Assembly: GCF_014529535.1 (NCBI RefSeq)
Contig: NW_023503941.1
Location: 5,082,942 to 5,146,941, forward strand
DNA: 64,000 bases
Reading direction: 5' to 3'
From: Bradysia coprophila
Lineage: Eukaryota; Arthropoda; Insecta; Diptera; Sciaridae
Each line of letters opens with the position of its first letter. Within the stretch, counting starts at the first letter, position 1. Shown here one piece after another: positions 22,425-33,713 of this stretch. The position numbers and the translations under genes are program-made. The notes under the pieces are model-generated. The model was not told the origin of the DNA. It saw only the letters and a program-made list of their open reading frames with translations, and searched no databases.

Positions 22425-24077
22425 GTGTGTTGGAATATCAATTCGATATCATCTAGTTAACCGATACGTAGAGAAAAATCTAAGTTAACTCTGATTTAGT
22501 TTCTCTCATTCTAAATTAAATTGTTTTTTCTGGACTCTTTGGAAGCTTTGCTGATCCTGGAATTCTATCAGGTTATGGGCCAAGGACACGAAGAGGAAAG
22601 GAAAATTGGAGATGAAAAAAGAATAGAATAGAATTTGGAATCGAAATGTTGAGTGAATCGAGAGCAGCAGTTGGGCTGGTGACGTTGGGTTCCACAAGTA
22701 AAAAACACGAATAGACCGCCTGAAGCCTGATGAGGTCTTTTTCCATTTTTTTTTTCAATTTCTGTTTACTACTAGCTTGGTACTCCTTCAAGTACCACTT
22801 TGGTATTCAACTACCAAATTTTGGAATTATAAATAGGCAAGCGAGCCGATTAATTTCATCAGTCGGTGTGCAGCTCTCAAACAGTAATCATATCTACAAC
22901 ATCCGTATTAGTCAACTAACACGTTGGTAGTCAACTACCACTTTGGTAGTCAACTACCCCTTTGGTAGTCAACTATCCCTTTGGTAGTCTACTACCACTT
23001 TGGTAGTCTACTACCACTTTGGTAGTCAACTACCACTTTGGTAGTCAACTACCACTTTAGTAGTCAACTACCACTTTAGTAGTCAACTACCACTTTGGTA
23101 GTCAACTACCACTTTGGTAGTCAACTACCACTTTGGTAGTCAACTACCACTTTGGTAGTCAACTACCACTTTGGTAGTCAACTACCACTTTGGTAGTCAA
23201 CTACTACTTTGGTAGTCAACTACCACTTTGGTAGTCAACTACCACTTTGGTAGTCAACTACCACTTTGGTAGTCAACTACCACTTTGGTAGTCAACTACC
23301 ACTTTGGTAGTCAACTACCACTTTGGTAGTCAACTACCACTTTGGTAGTCAACTACCACTTTGGTAGTCAACTACCACTTTGGTAGTCAACTACCACTTT
23401 GGTAGTCAACTACCACTTTGGTAGTCAACTACCACTTTGGTAGTCAACTACCACTTTGGTAGTCAACTACCACTTTGGTAGTCAACTACCACTTTGGTAG
23501 TCAACTACCACTTTGGTAGTCAACTACCACTTTGGTAGTCAACTACCACTTTGGTAGTCAACTACCACTTTGGTAGTCAACTACCACTTTGGTAGTCAAC
23601 TACCACTTTGGTAGTCAACTACCACTTTGGTAGTCAACTACCACTTTGGTAGTCAACTACCACTTTGGTAGTCAACTACCACTTTGGTAGTCAACTACCA
23701 AATACTCGATTTATAAATAGACCAGCAGGCCGAATAATTTCGTCAGTCGGTGTGCGTCTCTCGAGTAAGAAACATCTTTGCTGCTAAATATTTTGGGGGT
23801 CCAACTATTAACAACTACCAAACTTTCAAATTGCAATGTCTGCTATGAGCGATCGGTTACCAGATAACAAATAACAATTGATTTGCCTGGTGTTGGTTTG
23901 CTCATAGTAGCATTGCAATTCTAACTTTTATCAATCACATTTGATTTGTGACACAGACGGACGGACGGACGGACAGACGAAGTGCCCACTAAAAAGTTAA
24001 TAACAGTTGGGTTATTGCCAACAGCCAGTTAGACAGTCGCTGAATTGAGGGTGTGTGTTGGAATATCAATTTGATAT
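22425..24077. mobile_element. Repeat block bounded by 25-bp direct repeats, contains 19-bp satellite
   Basis: GTGTGTTGGAATATCAATTC at about 22425 recurs as GTGTGTTGGAATATCAATTT at about 24053, both followed by GATAT. The block contains the satellite and a segment at 23825-23930 (ATTGCAATGTCTGCTATGAG onward) that recurs inverted at 30215-30310. The edges AGACCGCCTGAAGCCTGATGAGG near 22710 also recur near 30510. It behaves as a dispersed element of unknown class. Confidence 0.5.
22917..23702. repeat. Minisatellite, 19-bp unit TTTGGTAGTCAACTACCAC
   Basis: About 40 near-identical head-to-tail copies. Each unit contains the inverted repeat GGTAGT/ACTACC, so a single strand could fold into a ladder of small hairpins. 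Variation is concentrated in the first ten copies, while the remainder is almost uniform, as expected after recent expansion. Flanking sequence also carries isolated GGTAGT/ACTACC pieces. Confidence 0.9.
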
Positions 24078-24297
24078 TTTCTGGCTATGGGATATTCCGT
24101 GGATTGTGTAACTATAACATGACTTACGACGAGACAGATATATCAGAACAGAAATTGGTGTGAGTTGAAAGCAATCGTAAGTGATGTTAATGTGGAATTT
24201 CCCTCGAATGTGGGTATGTAGACGTCCATAAATGGATACAGGAAACGCGCTCAACACATAACCAATCACTTCCCAATCGAGATAGAAAAACAAGATG

Positions 24298-24500
24298 TAC
24301 GAACCAAAGTATATAAACGTCGAAAATAATGCAAACCCTCAGCGGATCAGAGAAAATACGGATACCGACTTGGAGGTGAGTTTACTATGCTTTCAATACA
24401 TATATTAAGAAGCGATACACTCTAAATTCACCACAAATTGGGGATGTACATCAAACTGTGGATTTGCATTACCTTCAGTGTTTATTTAGTTTGGTCAGAA
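24298..24500. mobile_element. MITE of the TATATAAACACTGAAGG family
   Basis: The left terminus ACCAAAGTATATAAACGTCG (24303) and right terminus GGATTTGCATTACCTTCAGT plus GTTTATTTAGTTTGGT (to about 24495) are inverted copies. The left inner part (CCTCAGCGGATCAGAGAAAA) matches the fold-back element at 8036. Confidence 0.6.
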
Positions 24501-24877
24501 CAGAACAGCCTACGGTTGCTTTGAAACGAGATTAGATGCGGACCGCCGACCACCAACAATTTTTTTTTGATATTTATAATGAGTGACGGGCAAGAACTTC
24601 ACACAGAAAAAAATAGTCCAAAACCGCAGTCATTATGGACATACGTTGGTGAGTGGGGTTCAAAGGCTAAGAATGTTTCACTTCAAAAGGTGACATCTCG
24701 AACCTGACGAATGTTATCTCTCCTTGCCCCGTATCAACTGGATAATATCACAGCACTGCACCTATCATGAACATAGAAAATATTCGGAGACTGATGAAAT
24801 CACAGTAGGCACTGCGTTTCTTTTGTACACATAGCTGACTTGTTTTCGTTGTATGAGTCACACACACGTATGGCAGA

Positions 24878-25142
24878 AGACACATATCGTATTCTCATTG
24901 TTCTTTCTTTTGTTTAGCGATTACATTCTCATTTTTTGAAAATACAATTCTCGAAATGCTCTTGATATACACACAAATCGGTACGATTGCCGTATACGCA
25001 GAAAATTAGAAAAATTTCTATTTTTCTATATACACGGCAATCTATTGTGTTGTGTGTATATCAAGAGCATTTCGCCAGTTGTATTTTCAAAACGATCACT
25101 AAACAAAAGAAAGAACAATGAGAATACGATATTCCGGCAGAT
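24878..25142. mobile_element. MITE-like inverted repeat
   Basis: ATCGTATTCTCATTGTTCTT with TCTTTTGTTTAG on the left (24887-24918) is mirrored by CTAAACAAAAGAAAGAACAATGAGAATACGAT ending about 25130. The central arms ATGCTCTTGATATACACACA and its complement also match. No coding capacity. Confidence 0.65.
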
Positions 25143-25436
25143 ATGTGTGTATGCAGTAAGTTATCTTTTACGCGCAGAATTTTAAAATAAATAAAAGTTT
25201 TTTTTTAATTTCATTTTTTTCATGTGTCGTTGAAGAAGTTTTTTCTTATGAGGATCCACTTTATTGAAATAAATTAGAATGGGACAACAAAAAAAAAAAT
25301 TTCTGTCGGATTGACATTTATTGACAGAGAAGCTGATTTGTATTAAAACGACATGCATTTTCTAACGATAAAAATGGGTCCAAATGGTTAGAAAATCTTT
25401 TTATTTTCTCTAAACAAGTGATCGAAAATGAACGTG

Positions 25437-25749
25437 TTATTGACAAATAGCGCGGCCTCTATTTTCTCCGCATGCAGCAACAAAACAAAGAAAACAACGT
25501 GAATTTCCTGCGCATTCACTTTGACCAGCTGGATTCCAGTTAACATCGCACAGATCTCCTGGCTGCTTCGTTCCACGCCTCATTCGAACATGTTCTACCT
25601 GCAAGTAACTCATTAATGTCTATTTGTGGCAACAATCGAGCAGCAGAAATAACCTCATTATTCAAGTCAATGGGAGTCGATATCCCAAATGGCACTATTG
25701 CGAAAAGGAAGAAGAAAACGAAAACAAATGTCGACACCTTGCCAGCCAT
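25437..25749 (-). CDS. Secreted cysteine-rich peptide, two exons, 85 residues
   Basis: Exon 1 codes from 25749 down to 25654. A 55-bp GT-AG intron (25653-25599, ending TTACTTGCAG) follows, and exon 2 runs 25598-25437 with stop TAA. Both exons join in phase 0. Residues 1-24 form a clear signal peptide (MAGKVSTFVFVFFFLFAIVP then FGIS). A short pro-like segment holds a basic RMRRG site. The mature part has six cysteines spaced C-x11-C-x5-C-x2-C-x4-C-x8-C, ending AICQ. Upstream of the ATG, TTATTTGCAG looks like the acceptor of a 5' UTR intron. The architecture fits an antimicrobial, toxin-like or signalling peptide, but the cysteine spacing is not insect defensin, and I do not recognise the family. 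Without the intron the frame breaks after residue 69. Confidence 0.65.
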
Positions 25750-25874
25750 TTTGGATACGTCTGCAAATAAAAAATTTTATAGTAAAATGACCTTGCGTTT
25801 TATTTTTAAGGTCGACCGTTAGACGAATCGACACAACGCTAAATTGTAGCCTAAAGTGAGCAAAAATAGTAGAT

Positions 25875-26215
25875 TTTCGATGATAATTCGTATCCGCGTC
25901 GTGTCTGTTTCTGTGGAGAAAATGTTATGATCGTGTTGTGTCAAGAAGTGTTGGCTTTCAGCATATATGAAAGAGTGATATTCTCTCATTCATATTTATA
26001 TGCTTTCAGTAACAACGATATGTTTGTGGTGATGTAGCTTACTGTGAGAAAACCCAAAACTTGCGCGAATTTTATTAAACTACTGCGTTTTCTCGTAGTA
26101 TGTTACACCACCACAAATATTTATCATTGTTACTCAAAGGCAACACTTCTTGACACAAAACGATGATCAAAATTTTTCCAGAGAGGACGCGGATACGAGA
26201 TACGAACTTATCTTT
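25875..26215. mobile_element. Inverted-repeat element upstream of the peptide gene
   Basis: GATAATTCGTATCCGCGTCG on the left (about 25880) is mirrored, imperfectly, by GGACGCGGATACGAGATACG near 26183. The inner TTGTGTCAAGAAGTGTTG is mirrored by CAACACTTCTTGACACAA. It has a hairpin interior with CATATATGAAAGAGTGATA, which recurs near 41550. Confidence 0.6.
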
Positions 26216-26540
26216 AGACGAATTATATATAGTTCGTCTAAGCTGGAAATTACGAACAAAATTACATAATAACAATTAAATATTGTGTCCCCGACATGAA
26301 AAACGAAATATTTACTGCGATCTTTAAAACCTTCGCGCATAAATAAGGTAATCTGAATTATGTCAGGGTCAAGTTACCTTGCTGTCTTTTGATATCTGTG
26401 GAATTATTCAAATTCCCGCAAATGCAGCAACAAATTTTAGATATTTTTTCGAGTAATTCAATGCCGCTATTTTCATTGACTTCAAATATAAACATTTCTC
26501 TTCGTAACAGGGAAATGTTGAATGCAATTTTCCATTAGAA

Positions 26541-28239
26541 TTTTCTATGTATTGCTGGGAATTATTCCCGATCGTTCGACAGCATTCTTTGTACTTCGAT
26601 TCGAGGAAAATGGATGCCTTAGAACTTTCTTTAATCGATTCGATTCATTGCCATTGGATATTGTGAGAAATATAACAGTAGATATATTGCTTGGTCTGGA
26701 GTTTCTACATGTTCTAAACAATGTGCATGGAGATCTGAAGCCAGACAACATCCTATTGGATTCAAATCTACGGGCACATGTCGGTGACTTTGTCCTGTGT
26801 CGCACTCAGGTTATCAAAGTCCGGAACAATTGAACGAAACGACACAATGGGATCGTGTGGATTACTTTTCTGTCGGTATCATGTTCGTGAAGATGTTCAC
26901 AAAAGAACATCCATTCGAACATGATCCAGAAACTATTCATTAAAATGTATTGGAGTGGAAATATACAATGCCAGAATTCAATTGCCCGAATGCTGAATAT
27001 TTCGTAAAGAAGACACTTTGTGCCAAAGAGACTCGGCTGACTGTAGCCACTATTCTCAAGCATCCATTCATCATTAATCATGTCGACCAGGCGTTGGCAT
27101 CATACATTCCGCACACCGTAGTCCATAAAGATATGCCACAAACACCATTTTACGATGGAATCAATTTTTTCGAACCGATATCCGGCCTGGATTATGACTC
27201 AAAAGTAAGCCAATTTAGACTAATACCAACGTCGTCCACGGGGTCGTCCACAAAGCACGATTCACGCCAGCAGTATTACAATAACAATCCCTACATTCGT
27301 GTTACATTTTCCCAGATATCTTCTCACACTTTATGTGGACGGCCCCTACAACTAATTTATATGAAATGACAAAGCACTTCAAGCAAAAGTGCTCATACCT
27401 CATAGAGTATTTGTATGGAAAAATTGTCCGAATTTTTTTACAGTGTCAGTTAATTTGTTCAATACACTGTCCAGTTTCAATACCCTTTTGAAAGTACCAC
27501 TAATGCTTAAAGTGCGTTGGTAATGAACGTTATTACATTTGATAACCAGACCATTTTGCGTTGCATAAATATTTTTATGCAAACGATATTGACAACTAAG
27601 CAATATTCTGGGCCGGCTTGGCTCAAAAAATCCATTCGGGAGTTCAATATAGAAACTTTGTAAAAATCCTTACATTGCTCTTAGGGACCATACCGGGCCT
27701 GGCAATATACTTCAGTAACTTGCTACTTTCATTGAAGCAAAGTGTGTATAAGAAATAATCAAACACTGATGCTCTCTAATTGATTACTTGTTTCAACTAT
27801 AGATCGAACGAAACCACACTACGAATCAGGAAGAAGGTGATCCTTTGGAGGACGATAGTCCGCTAATCATTTTTGGTAATAATCATCAACATTCCTCGGT
27901 AATTTTTTAAGTCTACAGTCATTCGAAATTAATTCTATTTTTGATTTTTTTTTAAACAATAGAATTCTGCATATTAACTTCCACCCTACCAGCTCTTCCT
28001 ATTCAAAATTTCCTTTACTCAATTTTCAGAATCCAGATCCGAATTTTCAAATGGGAGACGCGTTACTAGCAGTCAATAACAACGAGCCATTGTCGGCGGT
28101 AATTTATTCTGTTTTTAACTTTTCAAATCTTATTTACCCTGCCAGCCCTTCCTATTCAAAATTCCTTTCACCCAATTTTCAGAATCCAGATCCGAGCTTA
28201 CATACACATTACACAAGACTTTGTCGAAATCGTTATTAA
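26541..28239 (+). pseudogene. Protein-kinase-like gene with disrupted kinase domain
   Basis: The translation shows a kinase hinge and C-lobe: RFEENGCLRTFF, then the catalytic loop HGDLKPDNILLD (26726-26761), and GDFVL where DFG is expected. At about 26808 the frame shifts by one to GYQSPEQLNETTQWDRVDYF and SVGIMFVKMFT. A TAA interrupts at 26941-26943, and the C-lobe resumes with ATILKHPFII. No intron of reasonable length explains the shift. I cannot find the glycine-rich N-lobe upstream. After GLDYDSK a good donor (27205) leads in phase 0 to small exons 27803-27898, 28030-28098 and 28183-28239 (stop TAA), all with GT-AG borders. The retained introns argue against a retrocopy. It is either a decaying gene or one with assembly errors. 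The kinase subfamily is unclear. Confidence 0.55.
27985..28200 (+). repeat. Tandem duplication of a splice acceptor and exon start
   Basis: The stretch from about 27990 to 28045 (CTTCCTATTCAAAATTTCC through TTTTCAG and AATCCAGATCCGA) is repeated at about 28142-28196 with few changes. Each copy includes a polypyrimidine tract, the acceptor and the first codons NPDP of an exon. It implies a duplication of about 150 bp that created an extra in-frame exon. Confidence 0.75.
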
Positions 28240-29104
28240 CAATGATCAAATGTCACTGGTGTTAGCAAGATGAAAGTGAAAGCAAGTGTTAGTCGTGAAG
28301 TTTCAAGTGGTGTACGAGGTTTTGTGTGGAATTTGCAAACGAACATTCAAAGCTGTTGGTCAAAACCGAAAAAGTCAAACAACACCAACTGAACCATTCA
28401 ACCATTCACACGCCATTTCGACCGGGAGCATATTAAGCTGCCATATCAACCGAAAAAACGATTAAGAAATTCTAAATCTTAATTTTAAATTTTAATTACC
28501 ACTTTTGCTTATATTTTTTTTTGAATATTAATGGATTAATTGTTTATTAAATGACCTACTGATAAAATGGTTTATTATCAGTCAAGGGAACTGACCCACC
28601 CAAGTTTTCTTTAGAAATATTTTAAAAGAACTACACTTCTTTGCGAAGTTGTTTATGTTTAGATTGCGCACAAATATTGACATACGATCGCACTGCCAGT
28701 GGTCAAAATTTTGATCTACACACGAAAATGACACACATACATTCAATAGATGATTTCTCAGTTTTATTTGCCTTTTTTTTTGTTATATTGAGAAGGGCCT
28801 TGCTTAACACCAACGGCACTTACAAGATAAATGATGAACTTATTTAGTATGACGCTCAAGTAAGTTTAACCAGAGCTTAGCCGGAATTGTTAGCAATCTA
28901 CTGATAGAACTGATGCAAAATATAGTTTGTAGTCGCTTTTATAACTGCGTTTCATTTTTGTTTCGATAACACGACTGCATATAGTGCATTAAAATGACGT
29001 AAATTTAAAGTTCAAAAGAAAATTGATTAAAATCAGGAAATGTTTGTTAATAGAAGCAAATAAAGGTCGAGGATACAACGAAAACAAAGTAAATTGTGAA
29101 ATCA
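28240..29104. other. No gene recognised
   Basis: AT-rich flank downstream of the kinase-like gene. I see no repeat with clear borders and no supported ORF; the 68-codon frame at 28641-28847 has no recognisable feature. Confidence 0.45.
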
Positions 29105-29495
29105 GTTAAGAGGAATCTACCCATGGCTAAATTGTTGCCTACATTTAGGGACGAAATTATTATTTTGATGATAATTTTGGACTCGTATTCTTTTTGGAAA
29201 AGGTACGACCATCATTTGGTGTTAACATGTGTTAGTTTTCAGTAAAAATTTGAATGTTTGTGGTTATTTAACCTAACTCCGAGAAAATTCAAAAAATGTG
29301 TCAATTTTCGTGAAATATTGAATTTTCTCGGAGTTAGGTTACATAACCACAAACATTCAAATTTTTACTGAAAGCTAACACATTTTAACACCAAACGATG
29401 GTCGTACTTTTTCCAAAAAGGATACGAGTCCAAAATTATCATCAAAATAATAATAATTACGCCCCCAAATGTAGGCAACAATTTAACCATGTGTA
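29105..29495. mobile_element. MITE-like inverted repeat
   Basis: GCTAAATTGTTGCCTACATT at about 29125 is mirrored by ATGTAGGCAACAATTTAACC near 29470. The arms stay paired inward through GGACTCGTATTC and AACCACAAACATTCAAATTT. The loop is short (about 29285-29325). No coding capacity. Confidence 0.7.
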
Positions 29496-29509
29496 GATTG
29501 CTTTTAAGA

Positions 29510-29606
29510 GACATCAATTTCAATTTCAATTTCATTTATTTCCAAGAAAAAACTTCTTACATTAAACACACAGCGTAGCTCCAGTATGCGTTACAATTCT
29601 AAGGAG
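29510..29606 (-). mobile_element. 3' end of a non-LTR element or SINE
   Basis: On the - strand this reads GTAGCTCCTTAGAATTGTAA, then a CTGGAGCTACGCTG segment, and ends in AATAAATGAAATTGAAATTG-type short iterations. The same sequence occurs on the + strand at about 56625-56720. The iterated tail is typical of target-primed retroelements. Confidence 0.6.
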
Positions 29607-29689
29607 CTACAACATCGATGCGTTGATGAAAAGCATACATTTGGGCGTTTGTTAAATAATTGATTTTAGTTTACTTTTGATGATATCTT

Positions 29690-29810
29690 TCTACCCGAAT
29701 TCTTTTACAAAAACACTGGACCGCATAACGACCACGAATGTGTTAGCTTTCAACAGAAAATAGATTTGGTTGTAGCAGTTGAACCAGCTCTGAGAAAACT
29801 GAACAGTTTA
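29690..29810 (+). repeat. Dispersed repeat shared with about 56.17-56.32 kb
   Basis: AACGACCACGAATGTGTTAG, AGATTTGGTTGTA and CAGCTCTGAGAA follow one another here. The same order with substitutions occurs at about 56185-56310. The class is unknown. The short open frames over it (29766-30045) are therefore unlikely to be genes. Confidence 0.45.
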
Positions 29811-30094
29811 CGAACATTTCGTTGCTTCTGGAGTGACTATTTCGATCTATTGGTTACATCAACAGCTGTTTGTTCAACGATTTTTTCTTCTTTCTGCTGG
29901 AACCACTATCACTATCACAGTCTTGTCATGGATCGTCGAACATTTCAAACCAATTGATTCTTGCGTACTTTCATATGTTGGCCGAAATCAGGAATTCCAT
30001 TACGGACGTTTAAGGACATTGACATTGGAGAATCCACGCCATTAGTCGTATAAATTTATACGTCAGAGAGAGCTTTTTAGGTCTTTTTTCTTCT

Positions 30095-30545
30095 AGAAAA
30101 AATACCCTATTATGGGCGCTTTGTCTGTCTGTCTGTCTGTCTATCTGTCTGTCTGTTGGTAGTTTTGGTAGTTGTGTTATTCGGTAGTTTGGAAGTTGGT
30201 AGTTGTGAACTGGATTGACATTCAAAATTGCAAAGCCACCATGAGCATATCAACACCAGACAAATAATAATTATCTGTTATCCGATAACCGATAGCTCAC
30301 ATTTAACATTGCAATTCGAAAATGTGGAACTACCAGCAATAGAGTTAATTAGTAATTTCGGGAATTACAGCTATTACAACCGATGTTCACACTTCGACTG
30401 GTAGCTAGGAACAGTTGGATTACGACTCATGAAACTATTCTGGCTGCTTGTCTATGATATTTATAGGTCAAATAGTTGGTAGTTGGTAGTTCCAAACAGA
30501 AATTAGAAAAAAGACCTCACCAGGCTTTAGCCGGTCTATTCTTGT
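30095..30545. mobile_element. Second copy of the GGTAGT repeat block, inverted
   Basis: Contains a TGTCTGTCTGTC microsatellite (about 30118-30155), several GGTAGTT pieces, and a segment at 30215-30310 that is the complement of 23825-23930. It ends with AGACCTCACCAGGCTTTAGC near 30510, matching about 22712-22735. This copy lacks the long 19-bp satellite. Confidence 0.55.
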
Positions 30546-30809
30546 TTCTCCTTTGCTACGATCTGTCAGTTTTTTTATTTTGCGATTTTGTATGGAAATG
30601 AAAACTAAAATTGAGATATCTTTGCTGTTTTAAGTGGTTTTTCAATTTTTTTGGATCGAAATGTTTTAAACTGTGTTTGGAATGGATTGGCATTAACAAA
30701 TTGTGTGAAAATATTTTTTCCATTTTATTATTTAAACACACTCACATTTTATGTCAAAATAATATGAAAATGAGTGCGGACAATAGACCATACATGTTTT
30801 ACACTTTCA

Positions 30810-30915
30810 TTGCTACCATTGCCGATTTATCTCGCCTAATACCAAAAATCTCGCGAGGTGTTGATCTCGCATTTATTGGTCGATATGCACTTTCTATCAG
30901 TATAGAATTTCCTTG
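30810..30915. repeat. Dispersed repeat shared with 45.02-45.12 kb
   Basis: GATTTATCTCGCCTAATACC, AAAATCTCGCGAGGTGTTGATC and CACTTTCTATCAG line up with the segment at about 45043-45122. In the 45-kb copy the GGCGAGATAA end is mirrored at about 44915, so this is part of an inverted-repeat element. Confidence 0.5.
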
Positions 30916-31394
30916 GAAAAATCTGACGTTACCTAATACAGTGTTATGATCAGAGCGAGAGAACCGAATACCATTTAATTATAACTTGCCTTGGGGTACT
31001 TGTCAAAATATTTCTTTCTATTTCATCATAACACTCTATTTATTGGTAACCAATACAATGTAATTCAGCAGACAAAGAGATTGAATTTCGAATACGATTT
31101 TTTGAAAAATAAATTATTTGAATAGGTTTCGATCGGACTGTTATTCATATACGTAAATGTATCCACGAATGAAATGAACTGAACAGAAAAAATAAAAAAA
31201 TATTTGAATAATGAAAATGTGTTGGATAAAATAAAATATGCGTAGAAAAAGTACGTATTTAAAATTTTAAGAGCAAACAAAGATTTATGGGACTGTTTGT
31301 AAAGTATGTAACGTTTTTAAACCTTTCAAATTGTTTTGTCGAATACATATTTGCACAACTGTTTGTCCATTCAAATACTTAAAAAATTTAGCTA

Positions 31395-31565
31395 TAAGTG
31401 GCAGATGTCTTTTTTCTACTCTTAACAGTTAGTTTCCCTAACATCTACAACTGTGCACAGCTGTGACGCATTTTTTTTGTACAATTTTCTTTCTAAAATT
31501 TTCTGGTTTAAATTTTCGTTGATAAATGTTTTGCATACTGTCGCAGAATGCGTCACCCCCAAATG
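31395..31565. mobile_element. Element of the GTGACGCATTCTGCG family
   Basis: Paired pieces GTGGCAGATGTC and the complement of GCAGAATGCGTCACC, with TTTTCTGG/AAATTTTC arms in between. The same family is best preserved as a palindrome at 45846-46296, with further copies near 37915-38030, 43600-43770 and 50050-50290. Confidence 0.5.
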
Positions 31566-32219
31566 ATACGAGTTATTTTGTAAGTTAACACACACAACGA
31601 CACAACATGGTCTTATGCCATGTGTGTATGGAAACTTCCGGGAGCCCGGGAAACTTCCGGAACTAACTAACAGACGTATGCGATTTCAGTTATGTCAAAA
31701 ATGATTTATTTACCTCTTTCCCATACAAATACCTATTCTTCGTAGGTAGTCGATTGTCTCGGCCAAATCTAGACCGATTTCGAAGTGTTATCGCTCTTCG
31801 ACAACGCGTATGAGTTCCTAGAAAAGTCAGAAAATTACTGTAAAAAATATTTTTTCTTATGGTACGTTTTTTATACAAGTTATATCCCAGCAAAAACGTC
31901 TTACATAGAACAGTAGGAAGCTAGCCAAGTTTTCTAACTTCTAAAATACATGTTATCGCTGGAGTGGAGGTGTCGCTTTCAGTTTCTAAGCTCAAAAAGT
32001 TGTTTTTTCCGTAAATTTTCTTATGTCGATAGGAGTAAATAATATGGCAACACTAAAATATCCCATATTTGACGTATTTTGACATTATATTTACAAAAAT
32101 TTTGTTTATTTTGTTCTGCGTGTCAATTCTATCAATAAAGTATCTACAAATTGAATTTTTTGGTTGATAACGTTCATAGAGGAAGAAAATTCAATGAAAA
32201 GGGGAAGAACGATCGGTAG

Positions 32220-33486
32220 TCTTCGGGGAAGAGATTCAGCAATGCAAGATCAGAATGTAGATCCACAAATAGCAGCACAAGTCAGGTTCCATTAATTGGT
32301 CGAGGAGTCTCACGAAGTCGAGGACTTGCTCGAAATCGAGGACTGGCACTAAGTCGAGGAGTATTACAAACCCGTGAAACAATATCGTTACAAAGTGGAA
32401 GTGTTGACCCAGTAGTGGAAAGAGGTGGCGGTCGTGGGTCTCGTGGCGGTCGTGGGTCTCGTGGCGGTCGTGTGCCTCGTGGTGGTCGTGGGTCTCGTGG
32501 TCATGTCGGTGGAGGATCAGGAAATGATTTTGATCAGGCCACATCTGTAAACTTGCCACGTATGTCATTTCTGAAAGTAGCCGAATACTTTAAAAGTCTG
32601 AGGAGTCCCGAACTGAGACAGGCAAAAGATCAAGTGTAAGTTATTGTGCACGAATAAATTGATTCTTTGCTCAACGGCACATTCATTATTATTTTGTTAT
32701 GTGAAGTTCCAGTAGTGCTGAATACGGCGATGCTGCTATAGGATATGTTAAAGTTAAGAAAGAAGGCGTTCTCTACACCATTGCTGCTAGGATCACACCA
32801 CAGACCAGCGTAAATAAAACTCCGTACAGCGTGACTGTTATCCTAACCGAAAATGATTCAAACATTTTGAGTGCGTCATGTGATTGTCAAGCATCGACTG
32901 GTAGTTCAATACATTACGTGGTATAAAGGTCATAGATTATTACCAGTTCGTTCGCAGGTCAATGCAAACATCAAACTGCGGTAATATTCTGGCTATTGCG
33001 TCGATCAGAAGAGCCTGCACCAACCGAAGTTCGATGTTACTGGAAGAAGTCAATCCTATCTACAGTTAAAAATGTGAAAGCCAAAAGTGTTGACGAATTG
33101 AGTGGTCGGAACACAGACATAGTTAATGCTACCGATGAATTGTTAAAAGCATTTATTGAAATGGGAAAGGACTCTAATCCGAATGCTTTTGTCATCAGAT
33201 ACAGTGATCACAAAGGTCGAAGCACGTTGTATTTGGATCATTTGATGATCTTATTTATGGATACGAAACAGACGTTAAATGCTCGCAATTTTATTAAATT
33301 TTGCTCAGATTCCATGGACAGGGAAAGGTGCGACGAAATTTTCGAGGAAACCAAAGAACAAAACGTTAAAGCAGAATGGTATTACCAAAGATTCGGACGT
33401 GTTACTGCCTCCCGACTGTATGAGGTTTGCCATTGTAAAACACCTGAGGGATCTTTAGTTGCAAGCATAATGGGTGCAGACATCAA
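32220..33486 (+). pseudogene. SWIM zinc-finger protein gene, probably truncated
   Basis: An open frame from about 32220 codes an Arg-Gly-rich segment (repeats of RGGRGSRGG, 32415-32510), then MSFLKVAEYF. Intron 32636-32706 (donor GTAAGT) joins to 32707, and intron 32901-32957 joins CDCQAST to GQCKHQTAVIFWLL. This gives a CxCx6CxH SWIM zinc motif only after splicing. The following part (32958-33486) ends with WYYQRFGRVTASRLYEVCHC and SLVASIMGA. Such SWIM proteins in arthropods usually continue into a YqaJ/lambda-exonuclease-like nuclease domain; here only its first conserved segment (RVTAS) is present before unrelated sequence. No in-frame ATG precedes the RG region, so a 5' exon is missing or the gene is broken. 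RNA or DNA binding is inferred from the motifs only. Confidence 0.5.
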
Positions 33487-33713
33487 TTTTGTTATTTTTA
33501 CAAAGCTGACAACACCGCATCAATTTTTCTCTTTCATTTTTTATAGTGTTGCATGTAGTGAAAATACTGCCTTCTCCATTTGAGAAGTGCCTTCTTCATC
33601 GCTATAAATGAATTTTATCTACGTAAATTAACTTTATAAGAAAAACTACACAAAATTTTGGTATAGCGTAGAACAACTTTTAGTTCCTATAATAATATAT
33701 AATTCAAATAAAT

